Of a stretch of 61,853 nucleotides of DNA, positions 44,570 through 53,802 are shown piece by piece; within the stretch, counting starts at the first letter, position 1; each line of letters opens with the position of its first letter. The translations under genes were made by a program, and so were the position numbers. Source of the DNA: Pseudomonas rhodesiae (GTDB lineage: Bacteria > Pseudomonadota > Gammaproteobacteria > Pseudomonadales > Pseudomonadaceae); contig NZ_VFEU01000028.1 of NCBI RefSeq assembly GCF_007858255.1, forward strand, positions 1 to 61,853, written 5' to 3'. The notes beneath the pieces are model-generated. The model did not search any database and was not told where the DNA came from. It worked only from the letters and a program-made list of their open reading frames with translations.

Positions 44570-45354
44570 GAGCCCGTAGCCTTGAACATCAGCCCCAGCG
44601 AGTGTTTAAGCTCGCCGAGCTGGAGCATGCGCCCCACGATCAGGTCCTGCAGCAATGCAAAGTACAACAGCACAATACCAATACCTGCCAGACACTTGAC
44701 CGGCGGCGCCAGCGTACTCACCTGCAGCTGCTGGCTGTAAACCCCCAGTAATGCGATGCCGAACTCCAGCAACAACAGCACCGCTATAAAGGGCGCGGCG
44801 TACAACATCATGTGCGTGAAGGTATCGCCCAGCAAGCCGACGAATACACTCATGCCATTCGGTGCGGGCAGCGGAAACCAAACGGTCGGTGGCCAGATCA
44901 AGTAGCTGTCCCAGATCACCTGGGTCAACGCGCCCAAGCCCAGGCTGACCATCAGCAGAAAAATCGCCAGCTGCTTGAATAGATGCCCGATCGGAGTGGC
45001 ATCCGGCCCCAATGAAGGGTTGAGCTGGCCACCGGCCAACGCACCGCGCTGGTTGTCCAGTAACGCCCCCACGGCTTCGAACATCCAGAACGGCATCGCC
45101 AGCAACACGCCCAGCAACAGCCCGAGCGCCACCTCCTTGAGCACCAGCCCGCCGAGCATAAGCGCCGAGTAATCCTGCCCCTGCAGCGCCGCGTGAATAC
45201 CCGGCGCAGGCATCAATGCCATGACCATCACAATGGTGTGCCGAGGCATCCCGCGTATGTGCTGGAAACAAAACGCCGCCACCAGGATGGCACAGGGGTA
45301 AATACGCGCCATGCCGATCAGCAGGCTGGGCAGGAATTCAAGGTAGAGCAGCAC
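44566..45354 (-). CDS. hrcT: Type III export apparatus protein HrcT (SctT)
   Basis: The 262-residue FliR-family protein has about six membrane segments and segments such as YLEFLPSLLIGMARIYPCAI, KEVALGLLLGVLLAMPFWMF and EAVGALLDNQRGA that are typical of this core gate subunit. It assembles with HrcR and HrcS. The start appears to be GTG at 45354, 10 nt after hrcS; an internal ATG exists at MARIYPC. It overlaps hrcU by 4 nt. Confidence 0.95.
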   Translation of the reverse strand: MLLYLEFLPSLLIGMARIYPCAILVAAFCFQHIRGMPRHTIVMVMALMPAPGIHAALQGQDYSALMLGGLVLKEVALGLLLGVLLAMPFWMFEAVGALLDNQRGALAGGQLNPSLGPDATPIGHLFKQLAIFLLMVSLGLGALTQVIWDSYLIWPPTVWFPLPAPNGMSVFVGLLGDTFTHMMLYAAPFIAVLLLLEFGIALLGVYSQQLQVSTLAPPVKCLAGIGIVLLYFALLQDLIVGRMLQLGELKHSLGLMFKATGS

Positions 45355-45364
45355 AGGCGGGGCC

Positions 45365-45628
45365 TCAGTTCAGGGCCGAGCGGCCGATCATGTCGAAGGT
45401 CAGGTTGATCAGTTGGATCAACTCCACACCAATCCAGCGTCCGGTCATGATCAGTGTGATACCCACCGCCACCAGCTTGATGCCAAAGGGCAACGTCTGG
45501 CCCTGGACCTGCATCAATGCTTGCACCAGAGACGTCAGCACACCGACCACCACCGCCACAATCAACGGCGGCGCCGACAACACCACCACCAGCAACATGC
45601 CTTGCTTGAACAGCACGATCGGGTCCAT
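45365..45628 (-). CDS. hrcS: Type III export apparatus protein HrcS (SctS)
   Basis: The 87-residue FliQ-family protein has two hydrophobic hairpin segments (about 15-38 and 48-70) and the conserved SLVQALMQVQGQTLPFGIKL turn. It is part of the membrane export gate with HrcR and HrcT. Its length is normal. It lies 7 nt after hrcR. Confidence 0.95.
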   Translation of the reverse strand: MDPIVLFKQGMLLVVVLSAPPLIVAVVVGVLTSLVQALMQVQGQTLPFGIKLVAVGITLIMTGRWIGVELIQLINLTFDMIGRSALN

Positions 45629-45635
45629 AAGCCAC

Positions 45636-46289
45636 TCAGAGGTAGGAGAGGAACAGGCTGTCGAGCAGCCGCGACCAGCCGGACACCAGCACGAACAACA
45701 GCAGTTTGAGCGGCAGGGAAATGGTCATGGGTGAGACCATCTGCATACCCAGCGCCAGCAGCAGGTTGGAGACAATCAGGTCGATCACGATAAAGGGAAT
45801 GTAGATCAGGAAGCCGATCTCGAAACCGGCCTGCAACTGCGACAGCACAAAGGCTGGGATCAACAGGATCAGGTCCTCGCGCTGCACCTCTTGCGCCATC
45901 TGCGCAGGCCACAGCCGCGCCGTATTTTCCAGCAGATGGGTCAGCACATCCGGGTCCACGTTACGCAGCATGAAGGCACGCAACGGCTTGATGGCTTCTC
46001 CACCCGTCTGCAGTACCGTTTGCACGTTGCTCATGTCCAAAGGCGATGCCTTGACGCTCTCAGCGATCTCGTACCCCACCGGCGCCATGATAAATAACGT
46101 CGCGGCCAACGCGATGCCATTGATTGCCATGCTGGGCGGCACCTGCTGCACGCCGATGGCATTTCGGGTAATCATCAGCACAATCACGATTTTCAAAAAC
46201 GATGTGCAGATGACCAACAATAGGGGCAGCAGCGACAGCGCCCCAAGAAAAAGCGCGAGAACGAGGGGGTCTAGCCCCTGAAGTATCAT
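45636..46289 (-). CDS. hrcR: Type III export apparatus protein HrcR (SctR)
   Basis: The 217-residue FliP-family protein has three to four membrane segments and the family blocks SLLPLLLVICTSFLKIVIVL, RNAIGVQQVPPSMAINGIAL and LIPAFVLSQLQAGFEIGFLI. It is the core pore subunit of the export gate. It overlaps hrcQ by 4 nt (ATGA). Confidence 0.96.
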   Translation of the reverse strand: MILQGLDPLVLALFLGALSLLPLLLVICTSFLKIVIVLMITRNAIGVQQVPPSMAINGIALAATLFIMAPVGYEIAESVKASPLDMSNVQTVLQTGGEAIKPLRAFMLRNVDPDVLTHLLENTARLWPAQMAQEVQREDLILLIPAFVLSQLQAGFEIGFLIYIPFIVIDLIVSNLLLALGMQMVSPMTISLPLKLLLFVLVSGWSRLLDSLFLSYL

Positions 46290-47299
46290 CGGCCGAACAT
46301 CACGCGGGACAGCTGCAACCCCAGGCGTCCGTCAACCTCCACCAACTGCCCCTGACCGATGGGGCGGTCGCCGTAATAGAGGCCCGCCATTCCCGGCGCG
46401 TAACCGGCAATACCTAGCACCGAGCCTGGCGCAAGATTACGCAGCTCACCCAACGTAAGGTTCAACGTGCCGCAGCGCACGTTCAACGCCATGCTCAATT
46501 CATCGAACGGTTCGTGGCCAAACACATCCACCACGGGCTCATCTTCCTCATATCCCGAGTAATGAGGGGCTGAAAATTCTTCGTCCACAGACGTGTCCTC
46601 GATAGAAGTAAGGGTCAGGCACAAAGCCCCGCTGGCATCGTCAATACAGCCATGCAGTCGCTGTTTGCCGACCTGTAGATACCCGTTGCCCTGGGCTTGA
46701 AAAAACGGCTGTTCAAGCATCAGCACATCGCCTGTGCGCAGGCCGCGCACCTGTGCAATCGGTAACTGCAAGCGCCCAAGGGTCACGGCAATTGCCAGCT
46801 GGAATCGCGCCGGCATCGGCTCGGCGGTGTCGCGCCAGGGCCCGGCCTCGCACAACTCCAGGAAGCTGTTAGGCGTCAGCCACACAAAGCTGTCCACCCG
46901 AGAGGCCCCCAGGGTGATGCAGAGTCGGCAACCAAACCCCTTGGGACGGTCGGTTTCCAGCAAGCGCACATGCCCCAACAGCGCACTCACCTGCGGGCTA
47001 AGGTGGTGTTGGAACACAGCCCAAAACCAAGAATCCGGATCGTTGCCGGAAGGGGCCAGTGTCACCGGGCACTCGCCCAGCAGGCTGAGCACCGGCCCTG
47101 CTTGCGCGAACGCCAGCACGCCACACGCGGTCTCGAAGCAAAAGACCTCGGGCCGTGTGGGCGCTCGCCCAGGCTCCAGTCGCAACTCACCGTTCTGGCC
47201 GGCAACCTGAAAGGCCAGACGCAGGCCGCGCCCCAGGCGACGGCGCGCGGCAACCGTGGTGGCCCTGATCGAAGGTAAAGTTAAGGTCGGCACTATCAT
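46286..47299 (-). CDS. hrcQ: Type III C-ring protein HrcQ (SctQ), undivided
   Basis: The 337-residue SctQ protein contains two SpoA (surface presentation) domains: about 160-230 (LAIAVTLGRLQLPIAQVRGL) and about 265-337 (ALNVRCGTLNLTLGELRNLA). They are joined by an acidic linker (SGYEEDEPVVDV). It builds the cytosolic sorting platform. In P. syringae this protein is split into HrcQa and HrcQb; here both halves are one frame with no stop. It overlaps hrpP and hrcR by 4 nt each. Confidence 0.92.
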   Translation of the reverse strand: MIVPTLTLPSIRATTVAARRRLGRGLRLAFQVAGQNGELRLEPGRAPTRPEVFCFETACGVLAFAQAGPVLSLLGECPVTLAPSGNDPDSWFWAVFQHHLSPQVSALLGHVRLLETDRPKGFGCRLCITLGASRVDSFVWLTPNSFLELCEAGPWRDTAEPMPARFQLAIAVTLGRLQLPIAQVRGLRTGDVLMLEQPFFQAQGNGYLQVGKQRLHGCIDDASGALCLTLTSIEDTSVDEEFSAPHYSGYEEDEPVVDVFGHEPFDELSMALNVRCGTLNLTLGELRNLAPGSVLGIAGYAPGMAGLYYGDRPIGQGQLVEVDGRLGLQLSRVMFGR

Positions 47300-47754
47300 G
47301 CGTACCCGACAGCCGACAGAAGCAGATTGACCGGCCGCCCCAGCTCTCCCGAAAACCGCTCTTCACACTGTTGTCGCACGCCGCTGAGCCAGCGCGCCGT
47401 GGCGTCATGTTCCGCTTCCAGTTCGATGGTCCAGGCGTTCTGCTCACGGCGCACGCTGGCGTTGATCCGCCCCAGCCGGGGTAAATACAACACCGCCTGC
47501 AGCGGCCAGTGGGAGCCGGCCTGTATACGAGGGGCCAACTGTTCGGCGAGGGCCTGCATCATGACGGCATCGGTGGATGTCTTGACGCCTGATAAGGACG
47601 CTCCTGACCCAAAGCCTTCATCGTTATCGGCAAACAGCTGAGCGAACAATCGCCCCGGCTCCCAGACCACTTCGCCGGTAGATCCGTGCTCGCGCTCCTC
47701 ACGCGCCTCACTTGGACGCGGCCGCTCGGTGGGTTTATTTGAAACCTGGGTCAT
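47296..47754 (-). CDS. hrpP: Type III secretion length-control protein HrpP (SctP)
   Basis: The 152-residue protein sits between hrpO and hrcQ, the HrpP place. The N-terminal third is Pro/Glu-rich and disordered; the C-terminal part (about 90-152, with LPRLGRINASVRREQNAWTI and VNLLLSAVGY) has the compact T3S4-like substrate-switching fold. It is shorter than HrpP of P. syringae (about 189, from memory), mostly in the N terminus. The ATG at 47754 overlaps the hrpO stop (ATGA). Confidence 0.8.
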   Translation of the reverse strand: MTQVSNKPTERPRPSEAREEREHGSTGEVVWEPGRLFAQLFADNDEGFGSGASLSGVKTSTDAVMMQALAEQLAPRIQAGSHWPLQAVLYLPRLGRINASVRREQNAWTIELEAEHDATARWLSGVRQQCEERFSGELGRPVNLLLSAVGYA

Positions 47755-48179
47755 GTCGGCTCCTGAGCCAGAAGGAGCGATAACTCCTGAAGTTTTTCCA
47801 CTTGCCGCAGACACTCGGTGACGTGCTTCTGAGCGCTTCCAACGCGGCGTTCCTTTTCGCCTTGCTGATCTTGTAGTTGCACCAACTGGCCTTGTTCGCG
47901 CCGGGTACTGGCAGATAACGAGCGTTCCCGCGCGCCCCAGGCTTTCAACTCCTTCAGGCTCAGCACCTGCCCCTGATGCTGACTGAGCAATTCAGCACTT
48001 TTGCGCGCCTCTTCCTGTCGAGTCTGTTCAAGGGCGTCCTTGGCCCGTTGGATATGGGCGAGCAGCGCCTGCTGGGCGCGCTTGGCCTCGCGTAGCGCGC
48101 GCTCGGCACGGTCGGCTCGATGCCGGCGCAGACGTCGCAGCGTCTCCACCTCACCCTGCAATACATCAGAATGGGACAT
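47751..48179 (-). CDS. hrpO: Type III secretion stalk protein HrpO (SctO)
   Basis: The 142-residue protein is almost one long coiled coil (RRLRRHRADRAERALREAKR onward), the FliJ/YscO pattern. Such proteins sit in the ATPase ring and touch the export gate HrcV. The ATG at 48179 lies 14 nt inside the end of hrcN. The frame opens at 48257, but that extension lies within hrcN coding sequence. Confidence 0.85.
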   Translation of the reverse strand: MSHSDVLQGEVETLRRLRRHRADRAERALREAKRAQQALLAHIQRAKDALEQTRQEEARKSAELLSQHQGQVLSLKELKAWGARERSLSASTRREQGQLVQLQDQQGEKERRVGSAQKHVTECLRQVEKLQELSLLLAQEPT

Positions 48180-49524
48180 GGGCGGTGAGCTCCTTGAGTC
48201 GCTCCAGCGTGTGCGCCATCGGCGTAGGCTCGCGCAGATCCTGGCGCAGGAAACCATCGACCGCCTGACGGCTGTCCACCGCGAGGTCAGTGAGCGGGTC
48301 GCTGCCGGGTTGGTACTCCCCCAACTTGAGCATCAGCTCGATCTGTTGGTAGGCCGACAGCAATCGTCTCAACCCGGTGCCGGCCTGGATATCTTCAGGG
48401 GCCGCGACGTTGCTCAAAATCCGTGAAAGGCTCGCCAGCACATCCACCGCCGGGTAGTGCCCGCGCTCGGCCAATTTGCGTGACAGCACGATGTGGCCGT
48501 CGAGCAGCGAGCGAACTTCATCGGCCACCGGATCGTTCATGGAATCCTGCTCGATCAGTACCGTATAGATCGCCGTGATCACGCCGTCGCGGGTCAGCCC
48601 GGCACGTTCCACCAGGCGAGGCAGCAGGCTATAAACCGACGGTGGCAAGCCTCCGCGTCCCAAGGGTTCGCCGGCAGCCAGGCCGATTTCGCGCTGGGCT
48701 CTGGCGAATCGAGTCAAGGAGTCAATCAGCAGCAATACCCGCTGCCCTTTGCGACGAAAACTTTCCGCCAACGCCGTGGCGGTAAACGCGGCGCGGGCGC
48801 GCTCCATGCTGGAACGGTCGGAGGTGGCGCACACCAGTACCGCTTTGGCGCGCAGTTGTTCGTCCAGTTCATGATCGAGAAACTCACGCAATTCCCGACC
48901 CCGTTCGCCGATCAGGCCGAACACGATGACATCGCATTCGACGTTACGCGCGATCTCGGCCAGCAAGGTGGTCTTGCCGCAACCGGCCCCAGCGAACAGG
49001 CCTACGCGCTGCCCCTCGCCCAACGTCATCAGGCCATCGATCGAACGCACGCCGGTGGCCAGCGCCCGGTTGATCCTGGGTCGCTCGGTAGGCAACGGCG
49101 CCTCACATAACACCGCGCTGGTGTCCGGCAAGTCAGCCTCGACAAAGGCGCTGGGGCCCTCCCCCGTGATCGGCCGCCCAAAGCCATCCAACACCTGGCC
49201 CAGCAGCGCTTCGCTGACCTGCACCCGATGGGAGACACCCAGGCGCTCCACGCCGGCCCCCACCCGCACGCCTTCGAGATTACCCAGGGCACTGAGTACC
49301 GCGTCCTGCTGATCGAAGCCGATGATCTCGGCGAGCATGTAGTCGCCGGGGCATTTTTCCACCTGGCACAAATCGCCGATACGCGCCTGCGGCAAGCGGC
49401 ACTGCAGCAGCATGCCGTTAACGCGCTGGATGCGACCGCGCATCGTCACCGGCGCAAAGCTGGCCAGTGACTGGGCCTGACGCTGTTGCCAAACCTCAAG
49501 CCGCGCTTGCACATCCAAACTCAC
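48166..49524 (-). CDS. hrcN: Type III secretion ATPase HrcN (SctN)
   Basis: The 452-residue hexameric ATPase unfolds substrates and releases chaperones. It has Walker A GLFAGAGCGKTTLLAEIA (about residue 170), GLIGERGRELREF, Walker B VLLLIDSLTRFARAQREIGL and the PPSVYSLLPRLVERAG block. The start is unsure: GTG at 49524 overlaps the hrpQ stop (GTGA), while a TTG directly upstream (49527) is also in frame. It belongs to the hrpJ operon. Confidence 0.96.
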   Translation of the reverse strand: MSLDVQARLEVWQQRQAQSLASFAPVTMRGRIQRVNGMLLQCRLPQARIGDLCQVEKCPGDYMLAEIIGFDQQDAVLSALGNLEGVRVGAGVERLGVSHRVQVSEALLGQVLDGFGRPITGEGPSAFVEADLPDTSAVLCEAPLPTERPRINRALATGVRSIDGLMTLGEGQRVGLFAGAGCGKTTLLAEIARNVECDVIVFGLIGERGRELREFLDHELDEQLRAKAVLVCATSDRSSMERARAAFTATALAESFRRKGQRVLLLIDSLTRFARAQREIGLAAGEPLGRGGLPPSVYSLLPRLVERAGLTRDGVITAIYTVLIEQDSMNDPVADEVRSLLDGHIVLSRKLAERGHYPAVDVLASLSRILSNVAAPEDIQAGTGLRRLLSAYQQIELMLKLGEYQPGSDPLTDLAVDSRQAVDGFLRQDLREPTPMAHTLERLKELTAHVPF

Positions 49525-50420
49525 CAACGCACCTCATAACGCTGGGCGCCATCGAAGACCACCTTGCTGTTGTCGATCAGCACCAGCCGCAGCCCTTCCA
49601 CTTCGTCTCCGACAAACAGTCGGCCGCCCTCTTCCAGGACCACATGGCCATTGGGCCCGCCGACGATTTGCACAATCTTGAAAGGCAGTGCCCCATCGCG
49701 CGCGCGCACACGGCTGATCACCGGCACGGCACTGTCGAACTGCTCGCCAAAACGGGCAAGCATGCGCGCCACCAGTTCCACCTCTTCCTGGGAAACATCA
49801 CCGCTGAGGGCAACCTGACCATTGATCACTTGCAGACTGACGCGCTGGTTCAACTCACGCTCGCCGAGCATCTTCAACAGTTGCTGGCGCACTTCAAACG
49901 GCGTGGCCAATTCGTGCTTTTGGACTACCGGCGGCATCAAGGAAGCCTGAGCCTCGGGCTCCCCGGTTGAAATCATGCCCATCACTACAATGATGGCCGT
50001 GACCACCAACACCACGCTGATCAGGCGCTTTTGCTGTGCTTGCGGGATGGACGACAGCGTGAACCCCCGTGCCGGTTCAGGGGCCGGGGGCGGCGACACC
50101 GATGCCGGCGCGCTAGGCCGGGGCCAGGGCTGATCGGCCAAGGTGACACACAACTGCACCTTGCCCACCCAAAACGGTACGTTCAGCTCCAGGTTCGCGA
50201 TCTGCGCCAGCATGCGCCCTTCGGCGTCTCGCAGCAGCCCCGCCTCTGCCTGCACCGACCAATTAGCGTCAGTAAAACGAAGACGCGCATGCTGCTCTTC
50301 GATCCCCGGACCGTTAAGCACCAGGTCAGCATCCGCATGAGCGCCGATGCTCCACTGCTCACCAAACAATGGCAACGCAGCGCCCTGACTCAGGCCATCA
50401 AGTACCCGCAGCTCAAACAT
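49521..50420 (-). CDS. hrpQ: Type III inner-ring protein HrpQ (SctD)
   Basis: The 299-residue protein has an N-terminal cytosolic FHA-like domain (1-about 95, GIEEQHARLRF), a Pro-rich linker, one membrane helix (about 135-155, VVLVVTAIIVVMGMI), and a periplasmic part with ring-building repeats (VSLQVINGQVALSGDVSQEE). This is the SctD pattern. I chose the ATG at 50420 (GGAGGG at a 7-nt spacing); ATG at 50423 and 50444 are alternatives. It lies 34 nt after hrcV. Confidence 0.87.
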   Translation of the reverse strand: MFELRVLDGLSQGAALPLFGEQWSIGAHADADLVLNGPGIEEQHARLRFTDANWSVQAEAGLLRDAEGRMLAQIANLELNVPFWVGKVQLCVTLADQPWPRPSAPASVSPPPAPEPARGFTLSSIPQAQQKRLISVVLVVTAIIVVMGMISTGEPEAQASLMPPVVQKHELATPFEVRQQLLKMLGERELNQRVSLQVINGQVALSGDVSQEEVELVARMLARFGEQFDSAVPVISRVRARDGALPFKIVQIVGGPNGHVVLEEGGRLFVGDEVEGLRLVLIDNSKVVFDGAQRYEVRW

Positions 50421-50454
50421 CATAGAGCCCTCCACACAGGCCATGGCGAGATCC

Positions 50455-52548
50455 TCATGCCACCGCACCACGCATCAGCTCGTCCTGGCCCAGATCGATG
50501 CGTCCCAGTACCTTGACCTTGGAGGTACTCGCCAACTCGGCAAACGACAACACGGCAACGTGGTTGAACTCCTCCACCAGCAGGGTACGCAGCGGGCTGC
50601 GCAGGTCTTGCGCTACCAGCAGCACGCTTTTGCTTTTGGGTCTCACGGTAAAGGCCTGATTGAGCAGGTTGATCAATGCCGCGCTGTGTTCGTCGTCCAG
50701 CGCGAAGAACACACCGGTCTGGGTCTGGCGCAGGGCTTCACGCAAAATGTTTTCGCTCTGGGGCGAGAGCAGCCAGGCATGCAGCCCATCGGCTTCGCTG
50801 TACTGGTGGAAGATCTGCGCCTTGAGGGCAATACGCGCGTAGTCGGCCAGGGCTTCCGGCTCTCGCTCATGCTGACCGTATTCGATCAGCGACTCGACGA
50901 TCAGCCGCACCGCCCGCAACGGCACTCCCTCACTGGCCAGGCGCTGCAGCACCGCCGAAAAGCGCGACAGCGGCATGATGCGTTGCAGTTCCTGCACCAA
51001 TTCCGGCTGGTTGTGCTCCAGCCAACTGAGGATTGATTTGCTCTCCTGGATCCCAAGGAACTGCGGCCCACTGAGCATCATGGCTTGCTTCATGCGCTCG
51101 ATGATCAAGGCCGTCGCGGTGAAACGCTCCAATTGCGGGTCGTCGAGCAGCGGGTCATTCGGTGGCAGCCAGATCCAGTTCTGCTCGTCACGCTCAACCG
51201 ACCCGGGTATGCCATGCTCAGGCTCCACCGTCAGCGCTTTGCGATCGACCGCCAGAAGGCTGACGAGCGACGCTTTGACCATCGGCACTTCATGCACACA
51301 GAAACGCATTTCATCGTCGGGCAATGAATCATCCAGCTCGACTTCGAAGGGCGGCAGCGTCAGGCCGATATTGGCCACCAGTGCATTTCGCGACTGTCGG
51401 ATCCCGTGAATAAGATCGGTCACTTCCGGCGTTCCGCGCAGGGACGGGGGGAACTGCAACAGGTACGGTCGCGATGGATCGAAGCCGCGCAAGTCCTCTC
51501 GGCCGTTCTCTTCAGGACGCACGACTTCGGTGGTTTCAGCGGCAGGTTCTGCCTGTTTCTGACGCTGGCGCATCAGGTAATAGCCCAAGGTTCCCGTGAT
51601 CAGCGAGATCAGGATAAACACCCCTGTCGGCATCCCAGGCACTACGGCGAACGCCAGCATCCCCACCGATGCAATCACCCAGCTTTTGGGCTCGCTGGTC
51701 ATTTGGCGGGCGATTTCGGCCCCCATATTACTGATGCCTCTGCGCCCCTCCGGCGCCACGCGGGTGATGATCATGCCGGCCGTCAGGGAGATCAATAGCG
51801 CAGGAATCTGCGCGATCAACCCGTCGCCGATGGTCAGCACCGAGTACAACGCCATCGAGTCCGATGCACTCAACCCATGCTGGAACATGCCCGTGGAGAA
51901 ACCGCCCAACAGGTTGACCACCACAATGATCAAGCCTGCGATAGCGTCGCCCTTGACGAACTTCATTGCCCCGTCCATGGCGCCGAACAACTGGCTCTCA
52001 CGGGACAACTGCTCACGCTTGTCGCGAGCCTGCGCACCGTCGATCAGGCCGGCACGCAAGTCACTATCGATGGACATCTGTTTGCCTGGCATCGCATCCA
52101 GACTAAAGCGCGCCGCAACCTCGGCCACCCGTTCCGAGCCCTTGGTAATCACCAGGAAGTTGACCAGCGTAAGGATCAGAAAGATCACCATGCCCACCGC
52201 CAGGTTGCCTCCCACCACGAAGTTGCCGAAGGCCTCGACAATGTCGCCCGCATCCTGCTCCAGCAGGATCAGACGCGTGGTCGCGATCGACAGCGCGAGT
52301 CGGAACATGGTGGTCAGCAACAGAATTGACGGGAACGAGGAAAACGCCAGCGGCCCCGGCAAGTACAACGCCAGGACAATCAACAGGCACGAGATACAGA
52401 TGTTCAGCGCAATCAGGATATCCACCAGCCAGGTGGGCAACGGCACGATAAAAATGAATACGATGGCCATGACCACCACCGCGCCGAGAACTTCGGCGCG
52501 TTGGGCCACTTTAAGCAAAACACGGTTGATGGCCGACAATGCGGTCAC
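50455..52548 (-). CDS. hrcV: Type III export gate protein HrcV (SctV)
   Basis: The 697-residue FlhA-family protein has about eight N-terminal membrane segments (residues 15-330), with FSSFPSILLLTTMFRLALSI and the FHIPEP-like region FSLDAMPGKQMSIDSDLRAG, and a large cytosolic domain (about 350-697) that docks chaperone complexes as a nonamer. It is full length. The start is GTG at 52548, overlapping the hrpJ stop (GTGA). Confidence 0.97.
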   Translation of the reverse strand: MTALSAINRVLLKVAQRAEVLGAVVVMAIVFIFIVPLPTWLVDILIALNICISCLLIVLALYLPGPLAFSSFPSILLLTTMFRLALSIATTRLILLEQDAGDIVEAFGNFVVGGNLAVGMVIFLILTLVNFLVITKGSERVAEVAARFSLDAMPGKQMSIDSDLRAGLIDGAQARDKREQLSRESQLFGAMDGAMKFVKGDAIAGLIIVVVNLLGGFSTGMFQHGLSASDSMALYSVLTIGDGLIAQIPALLISLTAGMIITRVAPEGRRGISNMGAEIARQMTSEPKSWVIASVGMLAFAVVPGMPTGVFILISLITGTLGYYLMRQRQKQAEPAAETTEVVRPEENGREDLRGFDPSRPYLLQFPPSLRGTPEVTDLIHGIRQSRNALVANIGLTLPPFEVELDDSLPDDEMRFCVHEVPMVKASLVSLLAVDRKALTVEPEHGIPGSVERDEQNWIWLPPNDPLLDDPQLERFTATALIIERMKQAMMLSGPQFLGIQESKSILSWLEHNQPELVQELQRIMPLSRFSAVLQRLASEGVPLRAVRLIVESLIEYGQHEREPEALADYARIALKAQIFHQYSEADGLHAWLLSPQSENILREALRQTQTGVFFALDDEHSAALINLLNQAFTVRPKSKSVLLVAQDLRSPLRTLLVEEFNHVAVLSFAELASTSKVKVLGRIDLGQDELMRGAVA

Positions 52549-53609
52549 GTCGCGGCCCTCGGCTCGCCAGCGAAGCGTGTGGGCCCACGTACACCGCGGT
52601 CCAACTCATCGATCACTAACATGAGGGCATGCAGGGTCTCATGGCGGGTCTGATTGTCCGGCCACAATGCCAGGGGCATCTGCTGCAATAGTGGATAAAG
52701 CGCGTTGAGGGCGACCAGTTGCTCAAGGGTCGGCCCACCGCCCAGATCATTGCCCAAGCGCAAGAACTCACTGGTCCCGATGCCGCTGCCGGCGTAACCC
52801 AATAGGCGCTGCAGTAATTCCACGGCGTCATGCGCGATACCCAGGCGCTCAATCAATGCACGGCAGCCAGCCAATACACCGCTCAACTGTCCGCAGCTTT
52901 GCAGGCCCAACAGTAAGGTGCGCAATACGGTCGTGGGGCTTGACGACACCAGCGCGGCAATATCGTCCGCCAAGGCTTTACGCATGATCTTGAGCCCGTC
53001 GTGAAACCGCTCGCCACCATAAACGCCCAGCAAGGCCTGCATCATTGTCGCCAGCGATTGCCGCGCTACTACGCTGGCGTAGTAGAGCGTACGCAGGGCC
53101 TGGCGCTCCTGCGGATCGATACCCGCCTCCTGCAGCGCCGAGGCGATGTTCAGCCCGGCCTGGATCTCCCCCTTGAAACGGATTTCCAGCCTCGCAATCG
53201 CATCGCGCGCCAAGTCAGCCTCGACCGGACGCGCCTCGCTGTCCGCATGGGCCGCCACATACTTGAGCACCACAAAAGCCCGGGCCGGGTCTCGCCCCGT
53301 CAGCTCCAGCAACTGTGCAACAGTGGCCTTCTTCAGCAATTGCATCCTGATTCGGCGCGCGATCGATGCCATGGTCGCCTGGGCCGGATGACCCAACTGA
53401 TCGTACAGTTGCACCATATGTTCGAGGGGAGGGATGCGAAGCCCCAACTTGCGCTCGGCCAACGGTCGGAAATTGGCGTCCACTTCCTGACTGAACAAGA
53501 ACGAAAGATCGTCGACCGCCTTCTCGGGCGTCGCCACAGTAGCGGGACTTAGAACCGGTTGATCCAAGCGTTGGGGCGCTTGCACATCATTTTTGGATTC
53601 GACTTTCAT
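52545..53609 (-). CDS. hrpJ: Type III gatekeeper HrpJ (SctW)
   Basis: The 354-residue protein is first in the large operon. It has a disordered secreted-type N terminus and an all-helical body (about 55-340), with DDLSFLFSQEVDANFRPLAE and LRTLYYASVVARQSLATMMQ, fitting the HrpJ/YopN-TyeA family. It controls the order of translocator and effector export. Its own presence suggests that translocators exist elsewhere in the genome. An hrp box lies 30 bp upstream. Confidence 0.88.
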   Translation of the reverse strand: MKVESKNDVQAPQRLDQPVLSPATVATPEKAVDDLSFLFSQEVDANFRPLAERKLGLRIPPLEHMVQLYDQLGHPAQATMASIARRIRMQLLKKATVAQLLELTGRDPARAFVVLKYVAAHADSEARPVEADLARDAIARLEIRFKGEIQAGLNIASALQEAGIDPQERQALRTLYYASVVARQSLATMMQALLGVYGGERFHDGLKIMRKALADDIAALVSSSPTTVLRTLLLGLQSCGQLSGVLAGCRALIERLGIAHDAVELLQRLLGYAGSGIGTSEFLRLGNDLGGGPTLEQLVALNALYPLLQQMPLALWPDNQTRHETLHALMLVIDELDRGVRGPTRFAGEPRAAT

Positions 53610-53639
53610 GGACTGACCAGCACAGGAAGAGTGTTTCCC

Positions 53640-53668
53640 TGTGTGGCAAGACCTGCCTGAACGGTTCC
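53640..53668 (-). promoter_or_regulatory. hrp box 3 before hrpJ
   Basis: Read on the - strand this is GGAACC-N16-CCACACA, a perfect consensus hrp box. Its -10 half is 30 bp from the hrpJ ATG. It should drive the whole hrpJ-hrcU operon. Confidence 0.93.
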
Positions 53669-53693
53669 ATCAAAAACGAGCTCAGGACAAATT

Positions 53694-53739
53694 TGAAAGG
53701 ACTTGCACAAGCCTGTAGACCGCCGTGCGGCAGGTTGCA
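53694..53739 (+). promoter_or_regulatory. Paired HrpS binding-site candidates upstream of hrpL
   Basis: TGAAA-N4-TTGCA (53694-53707) and TGCGG-N4-TTGCA (53726-53739) are 32 bp apart, about three helical turns. Both contain TTGCACAA. They resemble the TGCAA-N4-TTGCA activator site I recall for P. syringae hrpL, and they lie 64-109 bp before the -24 element. Confidence 0.55.
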
Positions 53740-53802
53740 CAAATCTCAAACCTTTCAAGATATTTAATTATATAAATCATGGTGTTACGCGTTTTTTCCG
53801 TT

